NCBI RefSeq assembly: GCF_012911845.1
Contig: NZ_JAAXCU010000054.1
Span: 1 to 64,000 of the forward strand
DNA length: 64,000 nucleotides
Reading direction: 5' to 3'
Origin: Bacillus sp. RO2
Lineage (GTDB): Bacteria > Bacillota > Bacilli > Bacillales > Bacillaceae_I
The notes under the pieces are model-generated. The model saw nothing but the letters and a program-made list of their open reading frames with translations, was not told the origin of the DNA and did not search any database. The position numbers were made by a program, and so were the translations under genes. Below are positions 27,260-34,308 of this stretch, piece after piece. Position 1 is the stretch's first letter. Every line of letters starts with the position of its first letter.

Positions 27260-27775
27260 TTAATCCTCCCAATTAATCATACCTTTTCGCTTCATCCACG
27301 AAAGAATTCGTCTTTCTACACGGCGATTAAATTTTGTAATGAAACCGTCCGTTTGCGCAACCGGAACAACAAGAATGGTATGTAAGCCAATCCGATTGCC
27401 TCCTAGCACGTCTGTCAAAAGCTGATCTCCAATTACGACCACTTCTTGTTTTTGAAGCTTCATATCTCTCAGAGCTCTTCTGAATGCACGACGCATCGGC
27501 TTCCTTGCTCCATAGATATAGTTGATACCAAGTGGATCAGAAAACATCTTCACCCTTTTCAACTTATTATTGGAAACAATCGTCACTAAGATGCCTACCT
27601 CTTGCATTTCTTTAAACCATTCAATCAATGCAGGTGTCGCTTCCGGTCGATCCCATTCTACAAGCGTATTGTCTAAGTCTGTAATGATTCCTTTAATTCC
27701 CTTTTCTTTCAAATCCATCGGCTTTATTTCAAATACACTTTTTACGTGCTGTGCAGGCAGAAAATACTTGATCAT
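27260..27775 (-). CDS. yqeG: YqeG family HAD IIIA-type phosphatase
   Basis: Predicted cytoplasmic phosphatase of unknown substrate. HAD motif I is DLDNTLVEWD (near 33-42), motif II is IVSNNK, and motif III/IV is VVIGDQLLTDVLGGNRIG. 171 aa. Always paired with yqeH in Bacillus. It heads this eight-gene run. Its upstream region is shared with divergent sda and holds DnaA boxes. Confidence 0.93.
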   Translation of the reverse strand: MIKYFLPAQHVKSVFEIKPMDLKEKGIKGIITDLDNTLVEWDRPEATPALIEWFKEMQEVGILVTIVSNNKLKRVKMFSDPLGINYIYGARKPMRRAFRRALRDMKLQKQEVVVIGDQLLTDVLGGNRIGLHTILVVPVAQTDGFITKFNRRVERRILSWMKRKGMINWED

Positions 27776-27984
27776 TTAATCACCCTCAATTTGTTTCTAT
27801 AGTTATCGTTGTGAACATATTTAAATGGATGTTTACGTTCAAATTAACACTTTACCATCTTACCTAAATTCCTTCTCCGTGTTAAGCATATTATTGATAT
27901 TTCTAGTGTTCTCATGCTTCTGTTTTCTAATGAAAAGAATTGAAAATAAAAATTTTTCGACAAATTCCTGTCGATTTCAACACC
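27776..27984. other. yqeG upstream region, AT-rich
   Basis: About 210 AT-rich bases upstream of yqeG. Apart from a small CGACA-AATTCC-TGTCG dyad at 27958-27973 I see no defined site. A 70-codon plus-strand frame from 27825 runs through it and the DnaA boxes and has no ribosome-binding site. Confidence 0.5.
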
Positions 27985-28083
27985 TGTGGATAAACTTATC
28001 TACATTATACAGTGTGCCCTATAACGTTTATTGGTAATTATAAACAAAATACCCACATGTTATCCACCGTTAACTGTGGATAA
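27985..28083. promoter_or_regulatory. DnaA-box cluster between yqeG and sda
   Basis: Two perfect boxes TGTGGATAA (27985-27993 and 28075-28083) and two one-mismatch boxes, TTATCTACA (27996-28004) and TTATCCACC (28060-28068). In B. subtilis DnaA binds this same intergenic region and controls sda, which couples sporulation to replication initiation. The layout here suggests the same control. Confidence 0.88.
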
Positions 28084-28248
28084 CAGAACGGTTGTTCTAA
28101 CAAAAAATACATGGTAGAGTAATCGTACAACCTTCAGAATTTACAATTATATGCATGATAAGTGTAGAAAAGAACTAAATCTAAACATAATTCTTACAAC
28201 CATACATAGTAACGTAATAATAGGAGGTGTAGGGCAGAGGCCAATCTG

Positions 28249-28389
28249 ATGAGAAAACTTTCTGATGAACTTTTACTAGAATCCTATCACAAAGCGACCG
28301 AGTTGAAACTAAGTACAGATTTTATCCTACTGATCGAGTTAGAGATTAAACGCCGTTCCCTAAGCTACAAAATAAAAGCAACTTCCTAA
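28249..28389 (+). CDS. sda: sporulation inhibitor Sda
   Basis: 46-aa helical hairpin protein that blocks KinA autophosphorylation and so prevents entry to sporulation when replication is perturbed. The sequence starts [19 protein letters not shown] and contains [14 protein letters not shown], close to B. subtilis Sda along its length. AGAGG lies 8 bases before the ATG. DnaA boxes lie upstream and a terminator follows at once. The gene is short enough to be missed by automatic calling. Confidence 0.95.
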   Translation: MRKLSDELLLESYHKATELKLSTDFILLIELEIKRRSLSYKIKATS

Positions 28390-28416
28390 AAGAGCCGGTA
28401 ACCTGGCTCTTTTTTG
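28389..28416 (+). terminator. terminator of sda
   Basis: AAGAGCC (28390-28396) pairs with GGCTCTT, followed by T6. The hairpin starts at the sda stop codon. Confidence 0.93.
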
Positions 28417-28433
28417 TATGAATAGATTTCTAG

Positions 28434-28560
28434 CTGTTGATTGGTGCAAAAGGCGAAGACTCCAGCGGGAGAGCAGCGGCAATGTTGAGACCCCGCAGGC
28501 AAAGCCGAGGAGGCTCAAGGTCGCCCCGCGGAAAGCGAAGCCAATTGCGGAAATCAACAG
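28434..28560. repeat. palindromic intergenic repeat, copy 3 (sda-psd), inverted
   Basis: Complete copy, in the opposite orientation to copies 1 and 2. Terminal inverted repeats CTGTTGATT (28434-28442) and AATCAACAG (28552-28560) enclose GACTCCAGCGGGAG, GAGACCCCGC and CGCCCCGCGGAAAGCG. Confidence 0.9.
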
Positions 28561-28592
28561 CGGAGAAAAAAGAAAGAAAGCTAGTGCTCTCA

Positions 28593-29390
28593 CTAGCTTA
28601 GCCAAGTTCCAATCTTTTGACCGACCTTTACCTCTTCCTTCTCTTTCAATGTATCCTCCATCATAAAACCATCTTTCTCAAACAATAAAATAACCGTGGA
28701 GCCAAATGAGAAGTATGCCATTTCTTCCCCTTTTACGAGCTGCTCGCTTTCATGTGTCAACTCGATGCTATTAACAAACATAGCGCCAACTTTTACAACG
28801 ACAACGTGTTTACCATCGTGTTCAATTTCTGTCAACCTGCGATAGTTTTTTGCTAGTGGTTCTTTTCCGTACTTTAATCCCAATTGATTAACAGGGTAAG
28901 ATTTCCCACCAAGTGTCCACTGTTTTTTGACATTCCCAGAAATAGGTGTATGAATTTTATGATAGTGGCTTGGACTCAAATAAAGGACCAAATAGGAACC
29001 ACCCATATATTTTGTTGCTAACTCAGGATCTGAAAGCATTTCTCCAACAGAGTAATCGATCCCTTTTGCTCTCAGTTGCAGAGAATCTGTAATAAGCCCT
29101 TTCTTTTCAATTACCGCATCAACCGGGCTAACCACTGAGCTTTTTCCAGAATCTATCGGTCTGACATGAGGCTTTAAGTTTCGAATGAAGAATTGTTGCA
29201 AGGTAGGAAATGTATCCATCTTTTCCTGCATTTCTTCTGTATTTATATTATATACCTTCGCAAACGAAGGGATAAACCGCTTGCTAAGCTTCGAACTGGC
29301 AAAACGCTTAACAGCCATTGAAGAGATCTTATGATTGGTCAGTTCAATAGCAAGTCTGTATATACTTTTCAACAAATCGCATTCCTCCAA
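28593..29390 (-). CDS. psd: phosphatidylserine decarboxylase (proenzyme)
   Basis: Converts phosphatidylserine to phosphatidylethanolamine at the membrane. The proenzyme cleaves itself at the FGST motif: Gly 230 and Ser 231 in YFSFGSTVIL, and Ser 231 becomes the pyruvoyl group. Other signatures are VVSPVDAVIEKKG (Asp of the catalytic triad), YLSPSHYHKIHTPISG and ELTHESEQLVKG. 265 aa. The gene stands alone, without pssA beside it. The preceding M3 peptidase gene has its own terminator. Confidence 0.95.
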   Translation of the reverse strand: MEECDLLKSIYRLAIELTNHKISSMAVKRFASSKLSKRFIPSFAKVYNINTEEMQEKMDTFPTLQQFFIRNLKPHVRPIDSGKSSVVSPVDAVIEKKGLITDSLQLRAKGIDYSVGEMLSDPELATKYMGGSYLVLYLSPSHYHKIHTPISGNVKKQWTLGGKSYPVNQLGLKYGKEPLAKNYRRLTEIEHDGKHVVVVKVGAMFVNSIELTHESEQLVKGEEMAYFSFGSTVILLFEKDGFMMEDTLKEKEEVKVGQKIGTWLS

Positions 29391-29480
29391 GATAATAATC
29401 CTATATATAAATGAGTTAATCTGCAGTGTGTGTTCTTCTACTTAAACTCCATGAGTGATATTATAACATTTGAGCTTCAG

Positions 29481-29509
29481 AAAAGGCATCCCTATATTCA
29501 GGGATGCCT
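29481..29509 (-). terminator. terminator of the M3 peptidase gene
   Basis: GGCATCCCT (29485-29493) pairs with AGGGATGCC (29500-29508). Four T follow on the minus strand, 12 bases after the stop. Confidence 0.85.
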
Positions 29510-29520
29510 CAACTATCTAC

Positions 29521-31296
29521 CTATTTGTTTGTAAGTTGTAAAAACTCTTCCACATCTTCAAGCGATTTTTTTACTGCTTTTTCCCAGAAGTCTCGTTGTG
29601 TCAGATCAACACCTAAATGCTTCATTGCTAAGTCTTCCACTGTCATAGAAGCTGTATCTTTTAATAGTGCAATGTATTTTTCTTCGTAGTTCGTACCTTC
29701 TTCTAATGCTTGGGAGTAGATGCCCAATGAGAACAAGTATCCAAACGTATAAGGGAAGTTATAGAACGGTACTTGCGTTATAAAGAAGTGCATCTTGGAA
29801 GCCCAGAACGTTGGATCGTATTCCCCTAAAGCATCGCAATATGCTTCTTTTTGCGCTTCTACCATTAAATCGTTTAACTTTTCCACACTTACCAATCCGT
29901 TTTTACGCTCTTCATAGAATCTAGTCTCAAATAAGAAACGAGCATGAATATTCATGTAAAATGCTACACTGCGCTGTATTTTGTCTTCTAAAAGAGAGAT
30001 CTTTTCCTGCTCATCCTTTGCATACTTAACAGCAGCATCGGCCACAATCATTTCAGCAAAAGTAGAAGCTGTCTCTGCAACATTGCTTGCGTAGAAACGA
30101 TTTAAAGTTGGCACTCCATGCATGGCGTGTTGATGGAATGCATGTCCTAATTCATGTGCCAATGTGGAGACATTAGAAAGTGTTCCAGAGTATGTCATAA
30201 AAATTCTCGATTGTCCGGAGACAGGGAAACTTGTGCAGAATCCACCTGGTCGCTTTCCTGCTCTATCCTCCGCCTCAATCCAGCGGTCTTCGAATGATTT
30301 CTTTGTAAATTCTGTCAGTTCAGGACCAAACTTGGAGAACTGTTCTATTATGAATTCTGCTCCTTCTTGATAAGAAAGAATGGTTTCTTCTGAAGATAAA
30401 GGAGCGGACACATCATACATGTTCAATTTTTCAAGCCCTAATAGTTCCGCCTTGCGTTCAAGGTACTTTTTCAACGTGCCTTTATGGTCCGTGATTACTT
30501 GCCACATAGTATCTAACGTTTCTTGCTTCATTCTATTGTTCTCGAGTGGTTCTTTCAGTACAGAATCCCAGCCTCTTTGCTCATATACTTGCAGTCGGAA
30601 CCCTGCGAGATGGTTTAAAGCAGATGCAATGGTTTCAGCTTGGCTTTCCCACGCTTTTTTCCACGAATCAGAAATATTCTTGCGAACACTTCGGTCTCCA
30701 TTTGAAAAACGATTATGGGCTTGTCCAACGGATAACTCCTTCACTTCTCCGTTTTCTTCAACAGGTATTTTGATAGTACCAACGATAGAGTTATATAGTT
30801 TGCCCCAAGCATGATAACCATCAACAGCTAATGAAGTTACCAGTTTCTCCTGTGCTGCCGGTAATTTGTCACCAGCTCTACGTCTTCTTTCATTTAAAAC
30901 ATATTCTAATGGTTGAAACACATCTCTTTGGATTAGATTTGCCCATGTAGCTTCATCAATTTCAACCAACTTTTCATCTAATGCACCTAGCTGAACTTGT
31001 AATTTGGCATGCAGTTGTGCTACTTTCCCTTGAAGCTGTGAAGCAGCCTTGTCCTTAACATCCTGTGCGAGAAGACAACCGATGAAAGCAGATGCTTGTA
31101 CCACTTTTTTGACGACGTTCTCATAGGAAACCAAAATCCCTTCAAGATTTTCGGTGGAGAAAACTTCTATTTGTTGCTCAAATGCAAGAAGTTCTGATTG
31201 AATTTCTGTTAAATATGTATGAAAAGCTTCTGAATTGCTTCCTCCTTGGAAAAATACATCTAAATCCCAAGTTTCACTATATGTTTTCGTTGCCAC
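29521..31296 (-). CDS. M3 family oligoendopeptidase (PepF-type)
   Basis: Cytoplasmic zinc metallopeptidase that cleaves short peptides. The zinc-binding HELGH lies at about 381-385 in STLAHELGHAFHQHAM. The downstream Glu is probably in NVAETASTFAEM. The long alpha-helical N-terminal half matches the pepF/M3 family, and 591 aa is typical. GGGGGAG lies before the ATG. Family members recycle peptides, and one has been reported to affect sporulation when overexpressed. A precise name is not assigned, because several paralogues exist in Bacillus. Confidence 0.92.
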   Translation of the reverse strand: MATKTYSETWDLDVFFQGGSNSEAFHTYLTEIQSELLAFEQQIEVFSTENLEGILVSYENVVKKVVQASAFIGCLLAQDVKDKAASQLQGKVAQLHAKLQVQLGALDEKLVEIDEATWANLIQRDVFQPLEYVLNERRRRAGDKLPAAQEKLVTSLAVDGYHAWGKLYNSIVGTIKIPVEENGEVKELSVGQAHNRFSNGDRSVRKNISDSWKKAWESQAETIASALNHLAGFRLQVYEQRGWDSVLKEPLENNRMKQETLDTMWQVITDHKGTLKKYLERKAELLGLEKLNMYDVSAPLSSEETILSYQEGAEFIIEQFSKFGPELTEFTKKSFEDRWIEAEDRAGKRPGGFCTSFPVSGQSRIFMTYSGTLSNVSTLAHELGHAFHQHAMHGVPTLNRFYASNVAETASTFAEMIVADAAVKYAKDEQEKISLLEDKIQRSVAFYMNIHARFLFETRFYEERKNGLVSVEKLNDLMVEAQKEAYCDALGEYDPTFWASKMHFFITQVPFYNFPYTFGYLFSLGIYSQALEEGTNYEEKYIALLKDTASMTVEDLAMKHLGVDLTQRDFWEKAVKKSLEDVEEFLQLTNK

Positions 31297-31420
31297 GTTG
31301 TAACTCCCCCTTTTAGTTTCATAGATTAATTATAAACGAAGAGTGTAAATATTTCTACAATTCCAAACTATTTGACTGGCGTAAATTTCGTATTGCGAAG
31401 TTTTTTTATTTAAAGATAAG

Positions 31421-31451
31421 AAAAAAAGCCCATGCTAGAAAGCATAAGCTT
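31421..31451 (-). terminator. terminator of the YjcZ-like gene
   Basis: On the minus strand AAGCTTATGC and GCATGGGCTT form an interrupted stem with a TTTCTA loop, followed by seven T. It overlaps the stop codon. Confidence 0.75.
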
Positions 31452-31614
31452 ATCTGTATAAGTGGTTTTTGCAATAATAAGCGCCGCCAATAAGCAACAA
31501 GATAAACAGTATCACTAGAAGGCCATACACCCATCCACCATAAAATCCAGGTCCGCATGGTCCAGGATAAGGAGGAGGACAACACCCAAAACCTCCGTAA
31601 GGGTACCCGTACAT
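31450..31614 (-). CDS. YjcZ-like small sporulation membrane protein
   Basis: 54 residues: a Gly/Pro/Tyr/Cys-rich N terminus (MYGYPYGGFGCCPPPYPG), one membrane helix (WVYGLLVILFILLLIGGAYY), and a short basic tail. This layout is typical of the YjcZ family of tiny proteins made in sporulating Bacillus, whose function is unknown. The frame is open back to a TTG at 31635, but AAAGGGG is 8 bases before the ATG at 31614. A CATATGGTA element, like a mother-cell -10, lies about 39 bases upstream, and sigK is the next gene. Assignment to the family rests on composition. Confidence 0.72.
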   Translation of the reverse strand: MYGYPYGGFGCCPPPYPGPCGPGFYGGWVYGLLVILFILLLIGGAYYCKNHLYR

Positions 31615-31652
31615 ACCAACAACCCCTTTCTCCAACTAGGTATCTACACTAC

Positions 31653-31661
31653 TACCATATG
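31653..31661 (-). promoter_or_regulatory. mother-cell-type -10 element upstream of the YjcZ-like gene
   Basis: Minus strand CATATGGTA fits the SigK -10 pattern CATANNNTA. The implied start is about 30 bases before the ATG. No clear -35 was identified. Confidence 0.35.
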
Positions 31662-31748
31662 CACATCCCACTAAAGAGACAGGGCAAACGCGGAGAAAAC
31701 CACAATTAATTTTGGGAAAGTTCATGATTTTTTTGTTACAGTAATATT

Positions 31749-31785
31749 AAAATCCTGTGTGGGGGTCAGACCCCCACAGGATTTT
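31749..31785. terminator. palindrome with GGGGGTCAGACCCCC core near sigK
   Basis: AAAATCCTG-TG-TGGGGGTC and GACCCCCACAGGATTTT form a long stem with a 2-nt bulge and a one-base loop. It lies downstream of the sigK terminator and shares its core with the palindrome at 16052. Confidence 0.75.
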
Positions 31786-31799
31786 CGCCCACCATGTCG

Positions 31800-31836
31800 A
31801 AACCCCTTGGCAGGATTAATAGCCAAGGGGTTTTTT
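31800..31836 (-). terminator. terminator of sigK, probably bidirectional
   Basis: AAACCCCTTGGC pairs with GCCAAGGGGTTT. The longer T run is on the plus strand, but the hairpin sits 4 bases after the sigK stop. Confidence 0.8.
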
Positions 31837-31839
31837 ATG

Positions 31840-32553
31840 TTATTGTTTCTTCTTTTCTTTTTCAGCCCGGTAAAATTCGTGGAACATTTTCATGAGGGCT
31901 CGCTTTTCGATCCTTGATACGTAACTTCTGGAAATGCCCAGTTCTTTCGCTATTTCACGTTGCGTCTTTTCATCTTTAAGATCAAGGCCAAAGCGACCGA
32001 CGATAACCTCTCGTTCCCTTTCATCAAGGACGTCTATATAAACTTTTATCTTCTCCAATTCCATATTAAGCTGTATAGTATCAATGACATCTTCCGATTC
32101 TGATTTCAGCACATCGATCAAACTGATTTCGTTTCCTTCCTTATCTTGACCGATTGGATCATGTAAGGAAACATCCTTCTTCGTTTTCTTTAACGCCCTT
32201 AAATGCATCAATATTTCATTTTCAATACACCGAGCAGCATAGGTTGCTAGCTTCGTCCCTTTTCCGGAGTGAAAACTTTCGATTGCTTTAATCAATCCAA
32301 TTGTCCCGATGGAAATTAGATCCTCTGAATCTTCCCCGGTATTTTCAAACTTTTTGACAATATGCGCCACAAGCCTAAGGTTATGCTCAATAAGTAGATT
32401 CCTTGCCTCTTCATTCCCTTCTGCCATCAACTTTAGGTATTTCGCCTCATCACCTGATGACAATGGTTGTGGAAATGCATTGTTCTTGACGTAAGAAACT
32501 AGAAAAACTAGTTCTTTGATTAAGTATCCTACCGATGCTAATATGCTTGACAC
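31840..32553 (-). CDS. sigK: RNA polymerase sporulation sigma factor SigK (pro-sigma-K)
   Basis: Late mother-cell sigma factor for spore coat and maturation genes. The N terminus ([20 protein letters not shown]) is the hydrophobic pro-sequence removed by SpoIVFB, with mature protein starting near Tyr 21 ([11 protein letters not shown]). Region 2 is [18 protein letters not shown] to [21 protein letters not shown]. Region 4 is [27 protein letters not shown]. The start is GTG at 32553 behind GGAGGTG. The 237-codon frame is continuous. In B. subtilis the gene is split by the skin element within this coding region, and no insertion is present here. Confidence 0.98.
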   Translation of the reverse strand: MSSILASVGYLIKELVFLVSYVKNNAFPQPLSSGDEAKYLKLMAEGNEEARNLLIEHNLRLVAHIVKKFENTGEDSEDLISIGTIGLIKAIESFHSGKGTKLATYAARCIENEILMHLRALKKTKKDVSLHDPIGQDKEGNEISLIDVLKSESEDVIDTIQLNMELEKIKVYIDVLDEREREVIVGRFGLDLKDEKTQREIAKELGISRSYVSRIEKRALMKMFHEFYRAEKEKKKQ

Positions 32554-32753
32554 ACTTTCACCTCCATAAGAAATGCTTAGGCAAGAGCCCAGTAATAATT
32601 CTTATGTAGGAAAAGGCCATCATGTGCAAGTACACTTCAAAATAAATCCAAATTAAAATGGCATATTATCATGGCGTTAAAATGTTTTATTTATGTTACA
32701 ATTCTGACGATTAATGGTACAATTTGATAAAGAGGAACAAATGTTCAAAAAAT

Positions 32754-32784
32754 AAAAAATCCCCCTATTAAATAGGAAGATTTT
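32754..32784 (-). terminator. terminator of the peptide-signal operon
   Basis: On the minus strand AATC-TT-CCTATT, a short loop, and AATAGG-GG-GATT are followed by six T. The hairpin overlaps the stop of the 78-residue gene. Confidence 0.78.
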
Positions 32785-33019
32785 AATACTTAATATAAGG
32801 ATACTTTTTCAACTTGGAAGGTATGGTACCTTTACCGACTTTCACCACACTGTACTCTTGGAACAATGTTTCAAACCATTTTGAAACTTCTGCATATGTT
32901 TTATTTTTGTAATCTACAAGCTGGGCAACACGGTAATGCCTACGCGCCTTTTGCTCACGATCAACAACGATAAACCAAAAGCATGTAAGCTCAAAAGTGT
33001 TTGTACTAGTAGCCGACAT
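32783..33019 (-). CDS. hypothetical protein, co-directional with the peptide-signal gene
   Basis: 78-residue protein with no family that I recognise. It has a short hydrophobic patch near the N terminus (LTCFWFIVV, about 11-19) followed by a basic, Tyr-rich body (EQKARRHYRVAQLVDYKNKTYAEVSKWF and a KKYPYIKY end). No signal peptide or full membrane helix is seen. AAAGGAAGG is 8 bases before the ATG. It starts 30 bases after the stop of the PapR-like gene, and a terminator overlaps its own stop. The two genes are therefore probably one operon. It could be an effector, modifier or immunity-like partner, but nothing in the sequence decides this. Confidence 0.7.
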   Translation of the reverse strand: MSATSTNTFELTCFWFIVVDREQKARRHYRVAQLVDYKNKTYAEVSKWFETLFQEYSVVKVGKGTIPSKLKKYPYIKY

Positions 33020-33049
33020 GGTATCAACCTTCCTTTGTTAATTTATTTA

Positions 33050-33169
33050 TTAATGTTGGTATGGTAATTCTTGCGTCTCATAACCACCGGTAGGTGCAGC
33101 AGAAGAAACACCTTGGGACCCAATTAATGCGAAAGAAACAAGTAAAGTAGTAATTAATAATTTTTTCAT
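33050..33169 (-). CDS. PapR-like secreted signalling pro-peptide
   Basis: 39 codons too short for standard calling. N-terminal signal sequence MKKLLITTLLVSFALIGS (two Lys, then a hydrophobic run), an SSAA-type processing region, and a short hydrophilic tail ending QELPYQH. The PapR pro-peptide of the Bacillus cereus group also opens MKKLLI and ends in a heptapeptide of the type (acid)-L-P-F-E-(aromatic or His). The match here is position by position: E-L-P-Y-Q-H. GGAGGT lies 8 bases before the ATG. A divergent PlcR-like regulator starts 197 bases away. The call rests on this architecture and position. Function is inferred. Confidence 0.78.
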   Translation of the reverse strand: MKKLLITTLLVSFALIGSQGVSSAAPTGGYETQELPYQH

Positions 33170-33198
33170 ACGATATTACCTCCATCTTTGATAGAATA

Positions 33199-33204
33199 AT
33201 TGTA
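33199..33204 (-). promoter_or_regulatory. candidate -10 of the PapR-like gene
   Basis: TACAAT on the minus strand, 9 bases downstream of the palindrome at 33214-33233 and about 30 bases from the start codon. No -35 hexamer is evident. The palindrome occupies that position, as expected for an activator-dependent promoter. Confidence 0.45.
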
Positions 33205-33213
33205 AGAAAATTT

Positions 33214-33233
33214 TTATTCCTTAATAGGAATAA
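33214..33233. promoter_or_regulatory. candidate operator: 20-bp palindrome between regulator and peptide genes
   Basis: TTATTCCT-TAAT-AGGAATAA has perfect 8-bp arms. A half site AGGAATAA recurs at 33339-33346, just upstream of the regulator start. It differs from the known PlcR box TATGNANNNNTNCATA. Confidence 0.6.
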
Positions 33234-33307
33234 TACACTATCTTTTAAAAACTTTCTTTGGTCGTTTTCAGCGATTTTATGAGATTTATAATAGTTTTTC
33301 TTCGTTT

Positions 33308-33335
33308 TCCTACCAAAATCGTAGGACAATATAAC
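33308..33335 (+). promoter_or_regulatory. dyad and candidate -10 upstream of the PlcR-like gene
   Basis: TCCTAC-N7-GTAGGA (33308-33326) is followed by TATAAC (33330-33335), a plausible -10. The dyad would overlap the promoter and could serve autoregulation. Confidence 0.45.
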
Positions 33336-33365
33336 TCTAGGAATAATTTATAGGAAGTGAAGATT

Positions 33366-34268
33366 ATGGATTTTTCAGTAATTGGAAAGGAAATTAAGGC
33401 TCTTCGACAAGAATTGGGGATTTCTCAAGCAGAATTAAGCAATGACATTTGTACACAATCGCAAATAAGCAAAATTGAAAAAGGAGAAGTATTTCCGTTA
33501 GCTAATACTCTCTACTTTATTGCTGAAAAGCTTGGCGTAGATGTTAACTATTTCTACGACTTAGCTACGACCCCCCACTTAGAATATGTAAAAATGGTAA
33601 AAGAACAAGTGAGATCCGCTCTAAACGAATACAACTACGAAGAAGTTTATCGAATTATCAACACCGAAAAAAAGAATCCTCTCTTTTTCAACAATAGGAA
33701 AAATTCACAATTTTTACTTTGGAATGAAGGAATATGTGTTTATTATACAAAAAAAGAGAAGGGGTCTGCACTAAAATTATTTAAAGAAGCCCTGGACTTG
33801 ACTAAAATGACAAATAAACTGTTAGGCGAAAGAGAAATAGAAATAATAAATAGTATTGGTATCATCCATTCAGAAACCGGTGAATATCAAAAGGCCATTG
33901 AAACATTTAATCAGGCATTAATTAATTTTGTAAAACTTCCTTCATTCCATGACTATACAATTAAAACCAAAATTTTTTACAATAAATCTAAAGCACTGAC
34001 CAATATTAATAAATATTATGAGGCTGTTGAGGAATGCCAAAAAGGAATAGCCTGGTGTGTTAAAAATAACAGTCTATATTTACTAGGTTCTCTTTATTAT
34101 CATATTGGGTATAACTACTCATTTTTGGGAAAGAAAGAGGAGGCTATTACTAATTATCAAAAGGCAATTACAGTTTTTGACTTACAGAAAAATGTAGATT
34201 TTAATCTTTATATACAAGATAAAATTACTCAATTAAAAACAGATACAGCACCCTCTTCTACAGTTTAA
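33366..34268 (+). CDS. PlcR-like peptide-responsive transcriptional regulator (HTH + TPR)
   Basis: 300-aa member of the RRNPP-type regulators. An N-terminal XRE helix-turn-helix (IGKEIKALRQELGISQAELSNDICTQSQISKIEKG, about 6-42) is followed by helical TPR-type repeats (about 75-290, for example GIIHSETGEYQKAIETFNQALI and LGSLYYHIGYNYSFLGKKEEAITNYQKAI). Length and layout resemble PlcR (about 285 aa) rather than NprR. A GTG at 33357 is in frame, but AGGAAG fits the ATG at 33366. It is markedly AT-rich relative to neighbours, suggesting acquisition. A secreted peptide gene lies divergently upstream. Binding of that peptide to the TPR region is the natural inference. Confidence 0.85.
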   Translation: MDFSVIGKEIKALRQELGISQAELSNDICTQSQISKIEKGEVFPLANTLYFIAEKLGVDVNYFYDLATTPHLEYVKMVKEQVRSALNEYNYEEVYRIINTEKKNPLFFNNRKNSQFLLWNEGICVYYTKKEKGSALKLFKEALDLTKMTNKLLGEREIEIINSIGIIHSETGEYQKAIETFNQALINFVKLPSFHDYTIKTKIFYNKSKALTNINKYYEAVEECQKGIAWCVKNNSLYLLGSLYYHIGYNYSFLGKKEEAITNYQKAITVFDLQKNVDFNLYIQDKITQLKTDTAPSSTV

Positions 34269-34298
34269 AATGAGCTGTGAGTTCACAGCTCATTCTTT
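34266..34298. terminator. bidirectional terminator between the PlcR-like gene and opuFB
   Basis: AATGAGCTGTGA and TCACAGCTCATT form a perfect 12-bp stem. T-rich flanks occur on both strands of the convergent genes. Confidence 0.88.
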
Positions 34299-34308
34299 AA
34301 TTATGTGT

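Noticed and set aside
27825-28037. 70-codon plus-strand ORF upstream of sda
   Set aside because: It overlaps the DnaA boxes and has no Shine-Dalgarno. The hydrophobic stretch comes from AT-rich DNA.
28360-28605. Minus-strand 81-codon ORF between sda and psd
   Set aside because: It runs through the sda terminator and repeat copy 3 and has no coding signature.
33078-33329. 83-codon minus-strand ORF spanning the intergenic region of the signalling locus
   Set aside because: It overlaps the PapR-like gene in another frame, covers the palindrome and promoter region, and has no ribosome-binding site.
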